43,169 bases of DNA from Nocardia sp. (lineage in GTDB: Bacteria; Actinomycetota; Actinomycetes; Mycobacteriales; Mycobacteriaceae), in assembly GCA_014360565.1 (NCBI GenBank), contig JACIXH010000016.1, positions 1 to 43,169 of the forward strand, in the 5' to 3' direction. The notes beneath the pieces were generated by a model. The model was not told the origin of the DNA and made no database searches. It saw only the letters and a program-made list of their open reading frames with translations. The position numbers and the translations under genes are program-made. The number at the start of each line of letters is the position of its first letter. Position 1 is the first letter of the stretch. This document shows, piece by piece, positions 9,085 to 18,383 of the stretch.

Positions 9085-10155
9085 ATGAACACGCCACTGA
9101 GCCGTCGGCTCACCACCGCCGCGGTTGTCGCCGCGGCCGTACTGAGCTTGACCGCGTGCGGCCAGGACCGGACGAGCACCACCGGCGCGGCCGGCAGCGA
9201 GTGCAGTACCGAGACCGACCTGGACGGCGGCGCCTACCCGCGCACCATAGACAAGGGGGCGGTCACCGACAAAGCGGGTGCCAATGTCGGCACTGTCGTC
9301 GATCCGGCCACCATCGACACCCGCCCGGTGCGCGTCGCGGCCCTCGATCAGACCTTCGTCGATGCCGCGCTGGTACTGAACACCGAACTGGTCGCCTACA
9401 CGACGTATCAGGCGATGGGTGAGAAGTTGCCCGCGTTCCTCGGTGCGGCCGCGCAGACCTGCGGCGGGCGCGCGGTGAACATCGGCAGCCTGCAAACTCC
9501 CGATATCGAGAAGCTGGCCGGCGCCCGGCCGGATCTGATCGTGTCGGCGAAGGTGCGTCACGAGAAGCAGTACGAGCAGTTCAAGGGCATCAAGCTCGGC
9601 TCGGGCACCGTGCCGGTCGTGTTCAGCCAGACCACCGGCGCCACCTGGAAGGAGAATCTGCTACTGCTGGCCAAGGCGGTCGACAAGGAGAATCTCGCCG
9701 AGGCAAAGCTCGCGGCATACCAGGATCGCGCCACCAAGATCGGCGCGGCGATCAAGGCGAACAACGGCGGCACCGCGCCGACCGTGTCGCTGCTGCGTTT
9801 CATGCCCAAGGAAGACCGGCTGATGCAGCGGGTCAGCTTCATCGGCGACATCTTCGCCGATACCGGCCTGAATCAGCCCGACAAGTCCGAGGATCCGAAG
9901 AACGATTTCTCGATCACCCTCAGCCCGGAGCGTCTGCTCGACGCCGACGCCGACTACGTCTTCCTCACCAGCAACGGCGAGGACGCCGCCGCCCAGCGCA
10001 AGGCGGCCGCCGAGGCCAACCCGCTGTGGAACCAGTTGCGCGGCAAGATCACGCCGGTCGACGACCTGGTCTGGCTGACCTCGGTCGGCCTCACCGGCGC
10101 GCACGCGGTGCTCGACGACATCGCCGAGACCTTCGGGGTCGACCCGGCGAAGTAG
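9085..10155 (+). CDS. Iron-siderophore ABC transporter substrate-binding lipoprotein
   Basis: 356 residues. The type II signal peptide has lipobox LTAC with lipidated Cys near residue 25. The binding fold of the FepB/FecB/BtuF class follows: AALDQTFVDAALVLNTELVA, GARPDLIVSAKV, and a late segment with DYVFLTSNGEDA. It would be anchored outside the membrane and hand ferric siderophore to the divergently encoded permeases. It is transcribed away from the operon 6091-9001 and shares the iron box. No siderophore synthesis genes are present, so the ligand may be a xenosiderophore or one made elsewhere in the genome. Confidence 0.93.
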   Translation: MNTPLSRRLTTAAVVAAAVLSLTACGQDRTSTTGAAGSECSTETDLDGGAYPRTIDKGAVTDKAGANVGTVVDPATIDTRPVRVAALDQTFVDAALVLNTELVAYTTYQAMGEKLPAFLGAAAQTCGGRAVNIGSLQTPDIEKLAGARPDLIVSAKVRHEKQYEQFKGIKLGSGTVPVVFSQTTGATWKENLLLLAKAVDKENLAEAKLAAYQDRATKIGAAIKANNGGTAPTVSLLRFMPKEDRLMQRVSFIGDIFADTGLNQPDKSEDPKNDFSITLSPERLLDADADYVFLTSNGEDAAAQRKAAAEANPLWNQLRGKITPVDDLVWLTSVGLTGAHAVLDDIAETFGVDPAK

Positions 10156-10195
10156 TCGCGGGCCTGCACCGTTCGCCCGCCCTACACTCGGTGGG

Positions 10196-10753
10196 GTGGG
10201 CGAACACAAGCAGCGGATGCTGGCAGGGGAGTTGTACAAGGATAACGATCCGGAACTGGTGGCCGAGCGGCATCGGGCGCAGCGGTTGTGCGACGAGTTC
10301 AATCGCACCGGGCCCGACGAGACCGACCGGCGCACCGCGGTGCTGGGCGAGCTCCTCGGCAAGCTGGGGCAGGGGTCCTGGATCATGCCGCGGTTCCAGT
10401 GCGACTACGGCTACCTGATCGAGATCGGGGCCAACAGCTTCCTCAACTACGACGCGATTCTGCTCGACTGCGCGCCGATCACCATCGGTGACGACTGTTC
10501 GATCGGGCCCCGTTGTCAGCTGCTCACCGCGCTGCATCCGATGGCCGATCACGAAAAGCGCAGGCAGCGCTGGGAATCGGCGGCGCCGATCCGGATCGGG
10601 AACAACGCCTGGTTCGGTGGCGGGGTGATCGTGTGCCCCGGCGTGACGATCGGCGACGAGGTGGTGGTCGGCGCGGGCGCCGTGGTGACCCGCGATCTGC
10701 CGGATCGGGTGTTCGCGGCGGGCAACCCGGCACGGGTGATCAGACAGCTCTAG
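10196..10753 (+). CDS. Sugar O-acetyltransferase (maltose acetyltransferase type)
   Basis: 185 residues from a GTG. It has an N-terminal maltose-acetyltransferase domain (KQRMLAGELYKDNDPELVAE), then a left-handed beta-helix of hexapeptide repeats (about residues 70-180: LIEIGANSFLNYDAILLDCA, ITIGDDCSIGP, IRIGNNAWFGGGVIVCPGV). The end, VFAAGNPARVIRQL, is a standard closing sequence. The catalytic His of this family would be in LLTALHP. It transfers acetyl from acetyl-CoA to a sugar hydroxyl. The true acceptor is unknown. It stands alone between the siderophore gene and ppc. Confidence 0.9.
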   Translation: MGEHKQRMLAGELYKDNDPELVAERHRAQRLCDEFNRTGPDETDRRTAVLGELLGKLGQGSWIMPRFQCDYGYLIEIGANSFLNYDAILLDCAPITIGDDCSIGPRCQLLTALHPMADHEKRRQRWESAAPIRIGNNAWFGGGVIVCPGVTIGDEVVVGAGAVVTRDLPDRVFAAGNPARVIRQL

Positions 10754-10822
10754 TTCTGCCCCGCGACATGCGGGAGGCGACGCCGGGTCGCGTCCGAGAG
10801 CCGGCCGCAATAGTGTCTGACC

Positions 10823-13594
10823 ATGGGCGAATCGCGAATCGAGAGGGAACCCGAAGCGACAAGGCCGCTGCGCGCGGACATCCGCTTCCTCGGCGGCATC
10901 CTGGGCGACACCATCCGCGACCACGAAGGCCGCGAGGTGTTCGACCTGATCGAGCGCGTCCGCATCGAAGCCTTCCGGGTGCGCCGCGAGGAAGTCGAGC
11001 GCAGCGCGGTCGCCGACATGCTCGACGGCACCCCCACCGAGGTCGCGATCCCGTTGATCCGGGCGTTCAGCTATTTTGTCCTGCTGGCCAATCTGGCCGA
11101 GGACATCCAGCGTGATCGCCGGCGCGCCGTGCACGTGGCGGCGGGCGAGCCACCGCAGGATTCCTCGCTGGCCGCCACCTACGACAAGCTCGACGCGGCG
11201 GGGCTCGACGGTTCGGCGGTGGCCGATCTGCTCACCGACGCGCTCGTGTCCCCGGTGATCACGGCGCACCCGACCGAGACCCGCAGACGCACCGTCTTCG
11301 ACGTGCAGTCCAAGATCACCGAACTCATGCGCCTGCGCCGTCGCCTCGAACCCGGCGAGCCCGGTCTGGCCGAATCCGAGCGCCGGATCCGCCGTGAGGT
11401 GCTCACCCTGTGGCGCACGGCCCTGATCCGCTTGGCGCGCTTGCGGATTCAGGACGAGATCTCGGTGGGCCTGCGCTACTACGATCTGACTCTCTACGAC
11501 GTGATCCCCGCGATCAACGCGCAGGTGCGCTCCGCGCTGCGCGAGCGCTGGCCCGCCGAGGATCTGCTGCCGCGCCCGATCCTGCGACCCGGTTCGTGGA
11601 TCGGGGGCGACCGCGACGGAAACCCGTTCGTCACCGCGGAAGTCGTCCACACCGCCGCCGAGCAAGCCGCCGCGTTCGCCTTCGGTCGCTACCTCGACGA
11701 GTTGGTGGAGCTCGAGAAGACGCTGTCACAGTCCGGCCGTCTGGTGCAGGTGACGTCCTCGGTCGCGAAGCTCGCGGCAGCGGGTTATCCCGACCCCGGC
11801 ATGTTCGCTGATGAACCGTATCGCCGTGCGCTGCACGCGATTCGGGCTCGCCTCAGCGCCACGGCGGAGCGGGCGCTCGGCGAACTGCCCGAGCACGGCC
11901 TCGACGCAGGCGCCGCCCCGTATCCGACGCCCCAATCCGTTCTCGACGACCTGGACGCGATCGACGAATCGATGCGCGCCAGCGGCGACGGGCTGCTCGC
12001 CGACGACCGGCTCGCCGCCCTGCGTCACGCCATCGAAACCTTCGGCTTCCATCTGCAGGGCCTTGACCTGCGCCAGAACTCCGAAGTGCACGAACAGGTC
12101 GTGACCGAACTGCTGGCGTGGGCGGGCGTTGATCCCGACTACCCGAGCCTGTCGGAAGCTCGGCGGGTGGAGTTGCTCGCCGCCGAATTGCGTACGCGCC
12201 GGCCACTGCTCGGCCCCACCGCGCAGCTGAGCGAGCTCGCCACCAAGGAACTCGGTGTGTTGCGCGCCGCCAAGGAGGTCATCGACACCTTCGGCGCCGC
12301 CGCCATCCCGAACTACATCATCAGCATGTGTACCTCGGTCAGCGATATGCTCGAAGCGGCCTTGCTGCTGAAGGAAGCGGGGATCCTCGACCCGGGCAGC
12401 GCCGACGCCGCGCCGAGCTGTCCGGTCGGTATCGTCCCGCTGTTCGAAACCATCGAGGACCTCAGTGCCGGTGCGTCGACGCTGGCCGCGGTACTGGAGG
12501 TTCCGGTATATCGCGAGCTGGTCGAGGCGGCGGGCATGCGCCAAGAAGTGATGCTCGGCTACTCCGATTCCAACAAGGACGGCGGATATCTGGCCGCGAA
12601 CTGGGCGCTCTACCGCGCCGAACTCGACCTGGTGGAGGTCGCGGGGAAAGCGGGAATCCGGTTGCGGCTGTTCCACGGTCGCGGCGGCACGGTCGGCCGC
12701 GGTGGCGGCCGCAGCTACGACGCCATCCTGGCCCAGCCCGCGGGCGCGGTGCGCGGCTCGTTGCGGCTGACCGAACAGGGTGAGGTGATCGCCGCGAAGT
12801 ATTCCGAATCCGGTGCGGCGCACCGCAACCTGGAATCGCTGATCGCGGGCACGCTCGAATCGACGCTGCTGGACGTGGAGGGCCTCGGCGACGACGCCGA
12901 ACCGGCCTACGAACTGCTCGACGACCTCGCCGCCCGCGCGCGGGCCGCCTACGCGCACCTGGTGCACGAGACCCCCGGTTTCGTCGAGTACTTCCGTGAA
13001 TCCACGCCGGTCGCCGAGGTCGGCGACCTCAACATCGGCAGCCGCCCCGCCTCGCGCAAGCCCACCAACTCGGTCTCGGACCTACGCGCGATCCCCTGGG
13101 TGATGGCCTGGAGCCAAGCCCGAGTCATGCTGCCCGGTTGGTACGGCACCGGCACCGCGCTCCACGATTGGGTCGGCGACGATCCGGCCCGTCTCGCGCG
13201 GCTGACCGACCTCTATCGACGTTGGCCGTTCTTCAACACCGTGCTGTCGAACCTGGCTCAGGTGATGGCCAAGAGCGACCTCGACATCGCGGCCCGCTAC
13301 GCCGAGCTCGTCACCGACGAAACCTTGCGCGCCGGCATCTTCGCCATGATCGCCGACGAACACGCCCGCACCATCCGGATGTACCTCGCGGTCACCGGCC
13401 ACACCGAACTCCTCAGTGACAACCCGTCACTGGCCGAGTCGATCCACAACCGCTTCCCCTACCTGGAGCCACTCAATCAGCTCCAGGTGGACCTGCTGGC
13501 CCGGCTGCGCGCCGGTGACGATTCCGAACTGGTGAAGCGGGGCATCCTGCTCACGATGAACGGTCTGGCCACCGCCCTGCGCAACTCGGGCTAG
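10823..13594 (+). CDS. ppc: Phosphoenolpyruvate carboxylase
   Basis: 923 residues, normal length for bacterial PEPC. Active-site signatures are all present: [12 protein letters not shown] (His near 149), [15 protein letters not shown] (near 260), [12 protein letters not shown] (near 575) and [13 protein letters not shown] (near 617). The C-terminus ends ALRNSG, close to the invariant RNTG that positions the active site. The enzyme carboxylates PEP to oxaloacetate, feeding the TCA cycle and aspartate, which is also a substrate of argininosuccinate synthase. It is a single-gene unit, followed by a convergent AraC regulator. Confidence 0.97.
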   Translation: MGESRIEREPEATRPLRADIRFLGGILGDTIRDHEGREVFDLIERVRIEAFRVRREEVERSAVADMLDGTPTEVAIPLIRAFSYFVLLANLAEDIQRDRRRAVHVAAGEPPQDSSLAATYDKLDAAGLDGSAVADLLTDALVSPVITAHPTETRRRTVFDVQSKITELMRLRRRLEPGEPGLAESERRIRREVLTLWRTALIRLARLRIQDEISVGLRYYDLTLYDVIPAINAQVRSALRERWPAEDLLPRPILRPGSWIGGDRDGNPFVTAEVVHTAAEQAAAFAFGRYLDELVELEKTLSQSGRLVQVTSSVAKLAAAGYPDPGMFADEPYRRALHAIRARLSATAERALGELPEHGLDAGAAPYPTPQSVLDDLDAIDESMRASGDGLLADDRLAALRHAIETFGFHLQGLDLRQNSEVHEQVVTELLAWAGVDPDYPSLSEARRVELLAAELRTRRPLLGPTAQLSELATKELGVLRAAKEVIDTFGAAAIPNYIISMCTSVSDMLEAALLLKEAGILDPGSADAAPSCPVGIVPLFETIEDLSAGASTLAAVLEVPVYRELVEAAGMRQEVMLGYSDSNKDGGYLAANWALYRAELDLVEVAGKAGIRLRLFHGRGGTVGRGGGRSYDAILAQPAGAVRGSLRLTEQGEVIAAKYSESGAAHRNLESLIAGTLESTLLDVEGLGDDAEPAYELLDDLAARARAAYAHLVHETPGFVEYFRESTPVAEVGDLNIGSRPASRKPTNSVSDLRAIPWVMAWSQARVMLPGWYGTGTALHDWVGDDPARLARLTDLYRRWPFFNTVLSNLAQVMAKSDLDIAARYAELVTDETLRAGIFAMIADEHARTIRMYLAVTGHTELLSDNPSLAESIHNRFPYLEPLNQLQVDLLARLRAGDDSELVKRGILLTMNGLATALRNSG

Positions 13595-13618
13595 CGCGGC
13601 GACGGCGATCGTGGGGCG

Positions 13619-14551
13619 TCACGGAGCAGATCGCCGCTGCGCCCTGAACTCGCCCGGCGTCACCCGGCATTCGCGCACGAACGCTTGATGCAGACCGATA
13701 GTGCTGCCGTAGCCGACAGCCGTCGATATCTGCTCGAGCGGCAGCGCCGTATCCGCCAGCAGGCGTTTGGTTTCCAGCAGTCGGCGGGCGCGCAGGTAGG
13801 TGGCAGGCCGAGTGCCGACCGTGGCGGTGAACTCGCGGGTGAACGTCGACTCGGACATGCCGCTGAGCTCCGCGAGCGTCGGCACGGTCCATGGCTGCGC
13901 GAAGCGCGTGTTGATCGCGACCAGGGTGGGGGCCAGCCGGGGATTGCGGATCGCTCGTCCGAGCACCGTGTCGGTGGTGGCGAGCGCGAGCCGCAGCCCG
14001 AGCACATAGGCCAGTTCGAAAGCGCGCAGTTGCACTGTCTCGGCCCCGGCCCCCGGTGTATCGGATTCGTCGAGGATTCCCGCGAGCAGGTGCGCGAGCA
14101 TCCGCTGATCCGCCAGCTGATGTGCTCGCACGATCAGGACATCCGGCAGGAGCTGGTACAGCAGTTGCGCTGCGGTGGGGTCGTAATCCAGTCCCGCGCA
14201 CAGCATTCGGCCGATCGGTTCCGCCGTCGCGTCGCCGAGGGTGAGGACCGCGGACGCACCGGGTGATCGTTCGGGCAGCAAGTCGCTGATGTCTTGCGCG
14301 GTGGCGCGCTGCTCGCCGGCGACGACATGTGCGGCGCCACGCGGAAACATCGCCAGGTCACCGGATGTGAGGGTGTGGCGTGAGCCGTCCGCGAAGGTGA
14401 CGACCGCGCTGCCACTGAACATGTAGTGCAGCAATGCGCGTGGTTCCGGGCGACCTCGCACCGCCCAACCCGGGTGCAGGCGCCAGTCCGAGTGATAGGA
14501 CCCGTGTAAACGCAGCGGCGCGAGCACTGATCCGAGGACATCGTCATCCAT
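13619..14551 (-). CDS. AraC family transcriptional regulator, cupin sensor
   Basis: 310 residues. The N-terminal cupin domain includes LLHYMFSGSAVVTFADGS, and GDLAMFPRGAAHVV near residue 75. The C-terminal double helix-turn-helix is canonical: PTLAELSGMSESTFTREFTA (about 215-235) and ADTALPLEQISTAVGYGS (about 265-285). It is divergent from the NmrA-like reductase and MFS exporter genes (71 bases between starts), so regulation of that pair is likely. AraC members of this cupin type often respond to small reactive or toxic molecules; the ligand here is unknown. Confidence 0.92.
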   Translation of the reverse strand: MDDDVLGSVLAPLRLHGSYHSDWRLHPGWAVRGRPEPRALLHYMFSGSAVVTFADGSRHTLTSGDLAMFPRGAAHVVAGEQRATAQDISDLLPERSPGASAVLTLGDATAEPIGRMLCAGLDYDPTAAQLLYQLLPDVLIVRAHQLADQRMLAHLLAGILDESDTPGAGAETVQLRAFELAYVLGLRLALATTDTVLGRAIRNPRLAPTLVAINTRFAQPWTVPTLAELSGMSESTFTREFTATVGTRPATYLRARRLLETKRLLADTALPLEQISTAVGYGSTIGLHQAFVRECRVTPGEFRAQRRSAP

Positions 14552-14622
14552 GCCATAAAAGCATAGTATTTCGGTGAATTCCTTTGTTGTCCGGGTCTTG
14601 TTTCGCAGGCAGGCTGACGGTC

Positions 14623-15492
14623 ATGTCTTCCACCGAACTCGAGGTCGCGGTGCTCACCGCTCGCGGCGCCCAGAGCGCAGCCGTCGCCGAGGCACTCACT
14701 GCCGCCGGAACTTCGGTGCGCGCGCTCACCCGCGCCACCGCGGCACTCGACGACCCGTCCGCCCTCGCCGCCGCCCTCGAAGGCGCCGATGTCGTTGTCT
14801 ATACCGCCCCGTTGGACTACACCCCCGCGGCCGCCGAGTTCGCGGTGAACGTTGCCGCGGCCGCGGCCGGGGCCGGGGTGCGCCGGGTCGTGTACAACAC
14901 CAATACCCGTATCCCTGATGAACCGACCGGTGCGGCCGGGTTCGAGACGCGGCGCGCAGCATGGCAGATCCTCACCTGCGGTCCGGTTCCCGTCACCGCG
15001 ATCGAACCGGCCGTCTATCTGGAGAATCTGCTCGCGCCCGGCGTCCTGAGCGCCGACACCACTACCGGCGGGCTGATACTGCGCTATCCGCTGCCCGCAC
15101 AGGTTCCGGTGTCCTGGATCTCGCTGGCCGACCTCGGCCGAGTCGTTGCTGGTGCGTGCACGCACGGACGGCCGGGGGAAATCGTGCATCCGGGACCACC
15201 CGCGGTGACCGGCCCGCAGCTCGCCGACACGATTGCCGCCGCACTCGGTGTGCCGGTGGGTTTCGCTGCTCTGGATCCCGCCGTCTTCGAACACGGTCTC
15301 GGCTACGCGATCGGCGCAGGACCTGCCGCCGGGGTGGCCTCGATCTATCACTGGCTCGCCGCGCATCCCGGCAGCTCGGCCATGTCGCCGGATCCGGCCA
15401 AGCGTCCCGCCTGGTTACCGGCCGCGACGCCCGTTGCCGATTGGGCTGCGCAATGCCTGACCGCGCCCGATCCGACAACCGCGTCGCTCTAG
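14623..15492 (+). CDS. NmrA-like NAD(P)-binding reductase/epimerase
   Basis: 289 residues from ATG 14623. The frame extends further upstream, but that ATG matches the start of the family. It begins EVAVLTARGAQSAAVAEALT, a degenerate Rossmann Gly motif. ALEGADVVVYTAPLDY follows, then the conserved WQIL..GPVPVTAIEPAVYLEN region near 125-145. This is an atypical SDR like NmrA, azoreductase-like or quinone-reductase-like proteins. The Gly-rich loop lacks the full GxxGxxG, so cofactor binding may be weak or regulatory. It lies 18 bases before the MFS gene, probably in one operon. Confidence 0.8.
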   Translation: MSSTELEVAVLTARGAQSAAVAEALTAAGTSVRALTRATAALDDPSALAAALEGADVVVYTAPLDYTPAAAEFAVNVAAAAAGAGVRRVVYNTNTRIPDEPTGAAGFETRRAAWQILTCGPVPVTAIEPAVYLENLLAPGVLSADTTTGGLILRYPLPAQVPVSWISLADLGRVVAGACTHGRPGEIVHPGPPAVTGPQLADTIAAALGVPVGFAALDPAVFEHGLGYAIGAGPAAGVASIYHWLAAHPGSSAMSPDPAKRPAWLPAATPVADWAAQCLTAPDPTTASL

Positions 15493-15510
15493 CGGGGATT
15501 GCCGCGAATT

Positions 15511-16884
15511 ATGACCGCAGACACCGGGACTCGCAACTTCGCCGCCGGCCCGGTCCGGTGGACACTGGCGCTGACGCAGTTCCTGCTCATCATCGACATC
15601 GCCGTCCTCAATGTCGCCGCACCCCACATCGCCGCCGACGTCGGCATCAGTTCCGCCGCGCAGAGCTGGATCATCAACGCGTTCGTCATTCCCTTCGCCG
15701 GGCTGCTCCTGGCGGCCGGCTACCTCGCCGATCGTCATGGATCTCGACGCACGATGACCTGCGGACTGATCGTGCTGGCTGCCGGTGGCTTCCTCGGCGT
15801 CGTCGCTGCCGACCCGGCCACCGTGCTCACATCCCGTGTCGTGCAGGGTGTCGGCGGTGCACTCGCGGGCGCCGCGGCGATGTCATTGCTGTTCCACCTG
15901 TTCGCCGGTGCCGAACGGGGACGAGCACTGGCCCTGTTCGCCACCATGGCTGGGGCAGGCGGTGTCGCGGGCACGCTGCTCAGCGGTACGTTCACCGACT
16001 GGTTCGGCTGGCGATCGCTGTTCGCGCTCCACGTCGTCGGCGCCCTCGCCCTCGCCGCGGCGGCCCGGCGCGTCGTACCCGCTGATCCGGTACGCGCCGT
16101 CCGTGTCGGTGAACGCGCCTTGCCTGGGGCGATCGCAGTGACCATCGCCCTCGCCGCCACCGCCTACGCCATCACCGGCATGGCGATCTATCCGTGGCGC
16201 TGCGCCCACATCTGGGGCGCCGGCGGCCTCGCCGTGCTGGCCGCCGCGGTTTTCGTCCGGGCCGAGGCCCGAGCCACTGAGCCGATCATCGCACGGACGG
16301 TCCGATCGAACAGGTCTCTGCTGACCGCCCTCGGACTCGCGGCCACCGCCCAGCTCGCCCTGACGCCGCTGTTTCTGCTGGTCAGCGTTTATCCCCAACA
16401 ACATATGGGCTACAGCGCGACCGAGGCGGGCCTGGTGCTGTTGCCGATGTCTGTGCTGATAGTCGCGTTCGCGCCGAATCTTTCGCGATTGGTCGACAGG
16501 TTCGGGCCTCGCGGCGTCATGACCGCCGCGTTCGCGACCATCGCGGTCGGCGCGGGGACGCTGGCGAGCCTTCTCGATCCGAGCAGGGGATACCTGGCGT
16601 TGCTCGGTCCCACCCTGCTGATCGGCCTCGGTGTGCCTGCCGTCGCTGTGACCACGAACATCGCGACCGCTACCGCAGCGGGTGAGACCTCCGCGGGTGC
16701 TCTCGCGGGATTGCTCACCACGGTACAGCAGTTCGGGGCGGCGATCGGGCTCGCTGTCATCCCCGCGGTCGCGGCAGCGGGCGGCGGTGGCTACCCGCTC
16801 GCCCTGGCCACGGTCGCTGTCTTCGCAATGGGTGCCGCGCTCGTCGCGGGGAGCCGAGGCAGACACAGACGTGCGCGGCGGTGA
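15511..16884 (+). CDS. MFS drug exporter, DHA2 (EmrB/QacA) type
   Basis: 457 residues. ATG 15511 is chosen because AGCGGGGA lies about 12 bases upstream; the TTG at 15499 would have no room for a ribosome site. Hydrophobic helices run the whole length. Motif A, GYLADRHGSRRTM, is near residue 70, and a proline/glycine-rich helix VQGVGGALAGAAAMSLLF follows. The first helix has LTQFLLIIDIAVLNVAAPHI, typical of DHA2 proton-drug antiporters. It is presumably expressed together with the NmrA-like gene under the divergent AraC regulator. The substrate is unknown. Confidence 0.92.
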   Translation: MTADTGTRNFAAGPVRWTLALTQFLLIIDIAVLNVAAPHIAADVGISSAAQSWIINAFVIPFAGLLLAAGYLADRHGSRRTMTCGLIVLAAGGFLGVVAADPATVLTSRVVQGVGGALAGAAAMSLLFHLFAGAERGRALALFATMAGAGGVAGTLLSGTFTDWFGWRSLFALHVVGALALAAAARRVVPADPVRAVRVGERALPGAIAVTIALAATAYAITGMAIYPWRCAHIWGAGGLAVLAAAVFVRAEARATEPIIARTVRSNRSLLTALGLAATAQLALTPLFLLVSVYPQQHMGYSATEAGLVLLPMSVLIVAFAPNLSRLVDRFGPRGVMTAAFATIAVGAGTLASLLDPSRGYLALLGPTLLIGLGVPAVAVTTNIATATAAGETSAGALAGLLTTVQQFGAAIGLAVIPAVAAAGGGGYPLALATVAVFAMGAALVAGSRGRHRRARR

Positions 16885-16927
16885 CCATGAACCGCAGGCC
16901 ACCGCCCTGCGCAAGTCGGGACAACCC

Positions 16928-17095
16928 TCAGAGGCACACGCTGATGGTGAACGGACCCACCGGGATGCCGGTGCAGATCGACACCGAGCCGACGATGGGC
17001 TGCGCGGCGGCGGCCGAGGCGGGTCCGGCGCCGATCGCCGTCACGGACAGGGCGAGGGCGGTCACGGCGAGCGGGCGGGCGAACTTGGCGAACAT
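16928..17095 (-). CDS. Small secreted peptide, 55 aa
   Basis: ATG at 17095 is preceded by GAGGA with a 7-base spacer. The product starts MFAKFARPLAVTALALSVTA and carries on as a Sec signal peptide ending at GPASA. The mature part of about 27-30 residues, AAAQPIVGSVSICTGIPVGP then FTISVCL, has two cysteines, so one disulphide is possible. It is transcribed toward the MFS gene and lies alone between that gene and ridA. The family is not recognised. Signal-peptide quality plus ribosome site make a real gene likely; function is unknown. Confidence 0.75.
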   Translation of the reverse strand: MFAKFARPLAVTALALSVTAIGAGPASAAAAQPIVGSVSICTGIPVGPFTISVCL

Positions 17096-17123
17096 AGGCT
17101 GATCCTCGGGTAGAGCGGTGTGA

Positions 17124-17143
17124 ACACCCCCGTGCGGGGGCGT
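17124..17143 (-). terminator. Possible terminator downstream of ridA
   Basis: CCCCCG at 17127-17132 pairs with CGGGGG at 17135-17140, and the stem extends to nine pairs with one wobble. There is no clear T-run. It lies between ridA and the small secreted peptide gene, on the strand that carries both. Confidence 0.4.
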
Positions 17144-17200
17144 CCCATCTCAACACGCGCGCGCCGACGACGTCTACGACATCGCCGGAATCGCGATGGT

Positions 17201-17608
17201 TCAGTCGGTGACGACGGCGATCGCGTCGATCTCCACCAGCATCTCCGCACGCGGCAGGCCGGTGAAAACGGTGGTCCGCGAGGGCAGCACCCCGTTGCTG
17301 GTGTGCTTGGTGACGAACTCGCCGTACGCCTCGTTCATGATCGCGAAGTCCTCGCGCTTGGTGAGGTAGACACGCAGCATCATCACATCGTCGAAGCTGG
17401 CGCCGGAGGCGTCGATGATCGCCTTGACGTTCATCAGAGTGCGGGTGGTCTGGGCGGCCACATCGCCCTGATGCAGGTATTCGTTGGTCTCGGGGTCCAC
17501 CGGGCCCTGCCCGGACACCTGGACGAACGGGCCCTTGCGCACGCCCTGGGAGAAGGTGTGGGCGGGGGCGGGGGCATCGGAAGTGCGCACGGCGGTCTTG
17601 TCGGACAT
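17201..17608 (-). CDS. RidA family enamine/imine deaminase
   Basis: 135 residues from ATG 17608; the longer upstream frame overlaps the IclR gene and is not used. The RidA/YjgF fold is shown by GPFVQVSGQGPVDPETNEY (about 27-45), QTTRTLMNVKAIIDASGASF (about 55-75), and SRTTVFTGLPRAEMLVEIDA with the substrate-binding Arg in R-T-T-V and the final Glu. RidA hydrolyses the reactive 2-aminoacrylate-like enamines released by PLP dehydratases. This suits its place beside the PLP ammonia-lyase gene at 19570-20865. It starts four bases after the IclR stop. Confidence 0.9.
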   Translation of the reverse strand: MSDKTAVRTSDAPAPAHTFSQGVRKGPFVQVSGQGPVDPETNEYLHQGDVAAQTTRTLMNVKAIIDASGASFDDVMMLRVYLTKREDFAIMNEAYGEFVTKHTSNGVLPSRTTVFTGLPRAEMLVEIDAIAVVTD

Positions 17609-17612
17609 GGGT

Positions 17613-18383
17613 TCAGCCTTTCCTCGCGGTGACGTCTCGGCCGGGGTTCCAGCCGAGCTCGGTGGAGATGGCGTCGGCGGTCGCCCTGACCTGCGGCAAC
17701 AGCGCCAGCACCTGATCATGGTCGAGCAGTACGTCGGGAACCGAGACCGACACGGCGGCAACCACCGCGCCGAGCCCGTCGCGCACGCCGACGCCGATGC
17801 AGTTGACGAAACTCTCGTGTTCCTCGTGGTCTTCGGCAAAGCCTTGCGCGGCAACAAGTTTCAACTCGGTCAGATACTGCTCGGGGGTGCGCAGCGTACG
17901 AGGAGTGAAGGGGTGGTAGTCCAATCGTGCTGCCACGGCGGACCATTCGCCGCGGGGCAGCGCGGCGACGAGCACCTTGCCGACCGCCGTGCAGTGCAGC
18001 GGGGCCGGCCTGCCGATCCGCGAGTACATCCGCACCGCCTGTTCGGCGTCGACCTTGTCGATGTAGACGGCGTCGCCCGATTCGTAGGCGGCCAGGTGGA
18101 CGGTCTGCCCGGTGGCCGCGCCGAGTGCGCGCAGATGAGGCCGGGCGACGGTGCGTACGTCACGATTCTCCAGTGCGCGACTGGCCAGTTCGAACGTCCG
18201 AGTGCCCAGCGAATAGCGGTGCGCGTTGTCGCGCACGACGAAGCGATCGGCCTGCATGGTCTGCAGCAGCCGCAGCACCGTCGACTTGTGGACGCCGAGC
18301 CGCACAGCGAGCTCGTCGAGGGACTGCGAGTTCTCGCCGAGGGCGATGAGAATGGACAATGCCCGCGACACGCTTTGACTCAT
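17613..18383 (-). CDS. IclR family transcriptional regulator
   Basis: 256 residues. The N-terminal winged helix is clear (SVSRALSILIALGENSQSLD, then LAVRLGVHKSTVLRLLQTMQ, about 3-50). The effector domain follows, with PAPLHCTAVGKVLVAALP (about 125-145) and VNCIGVGVRDGLGAVVAAVS (about 190-210). Its ATG overlaps the kinase stop by ATGA. In family terms it should sense an intermediate such as KDG or the amino-aldonate and control the cluster from the divergent region 19415-19569. Confidence 0.92.
   Translation of the reverse strand: MSQSVSRALSILIALGENSQSLDELAVRLGVHKSTVLRLLQTMQADRFVVRDNAHRYSLGTRTFELASRALENRDVRTVARPHLRALGAATGQTVHLAAYESGDAVYIDKVDAEQAVRMYSRIGRPAPLHCTAVGKVLVAALPRGEWSAVAARLDYHPFTPRTLRTPEQYLTELKLVAAQGFAEDHEEHESFVNCIGVGVRDGLGAVVAAVSVSVPDVLLDHDQVLALLPQVRATADAISTELGWNPGRDVTARKG

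Noticed and set aside
17096..17200. Possible riboswitch or small RNA upstream of the secreted peptide gene
   Set aside because: Only a short GC-rich hairpin is visible, with no known riboswitch core; terminator is a simpler explanation.
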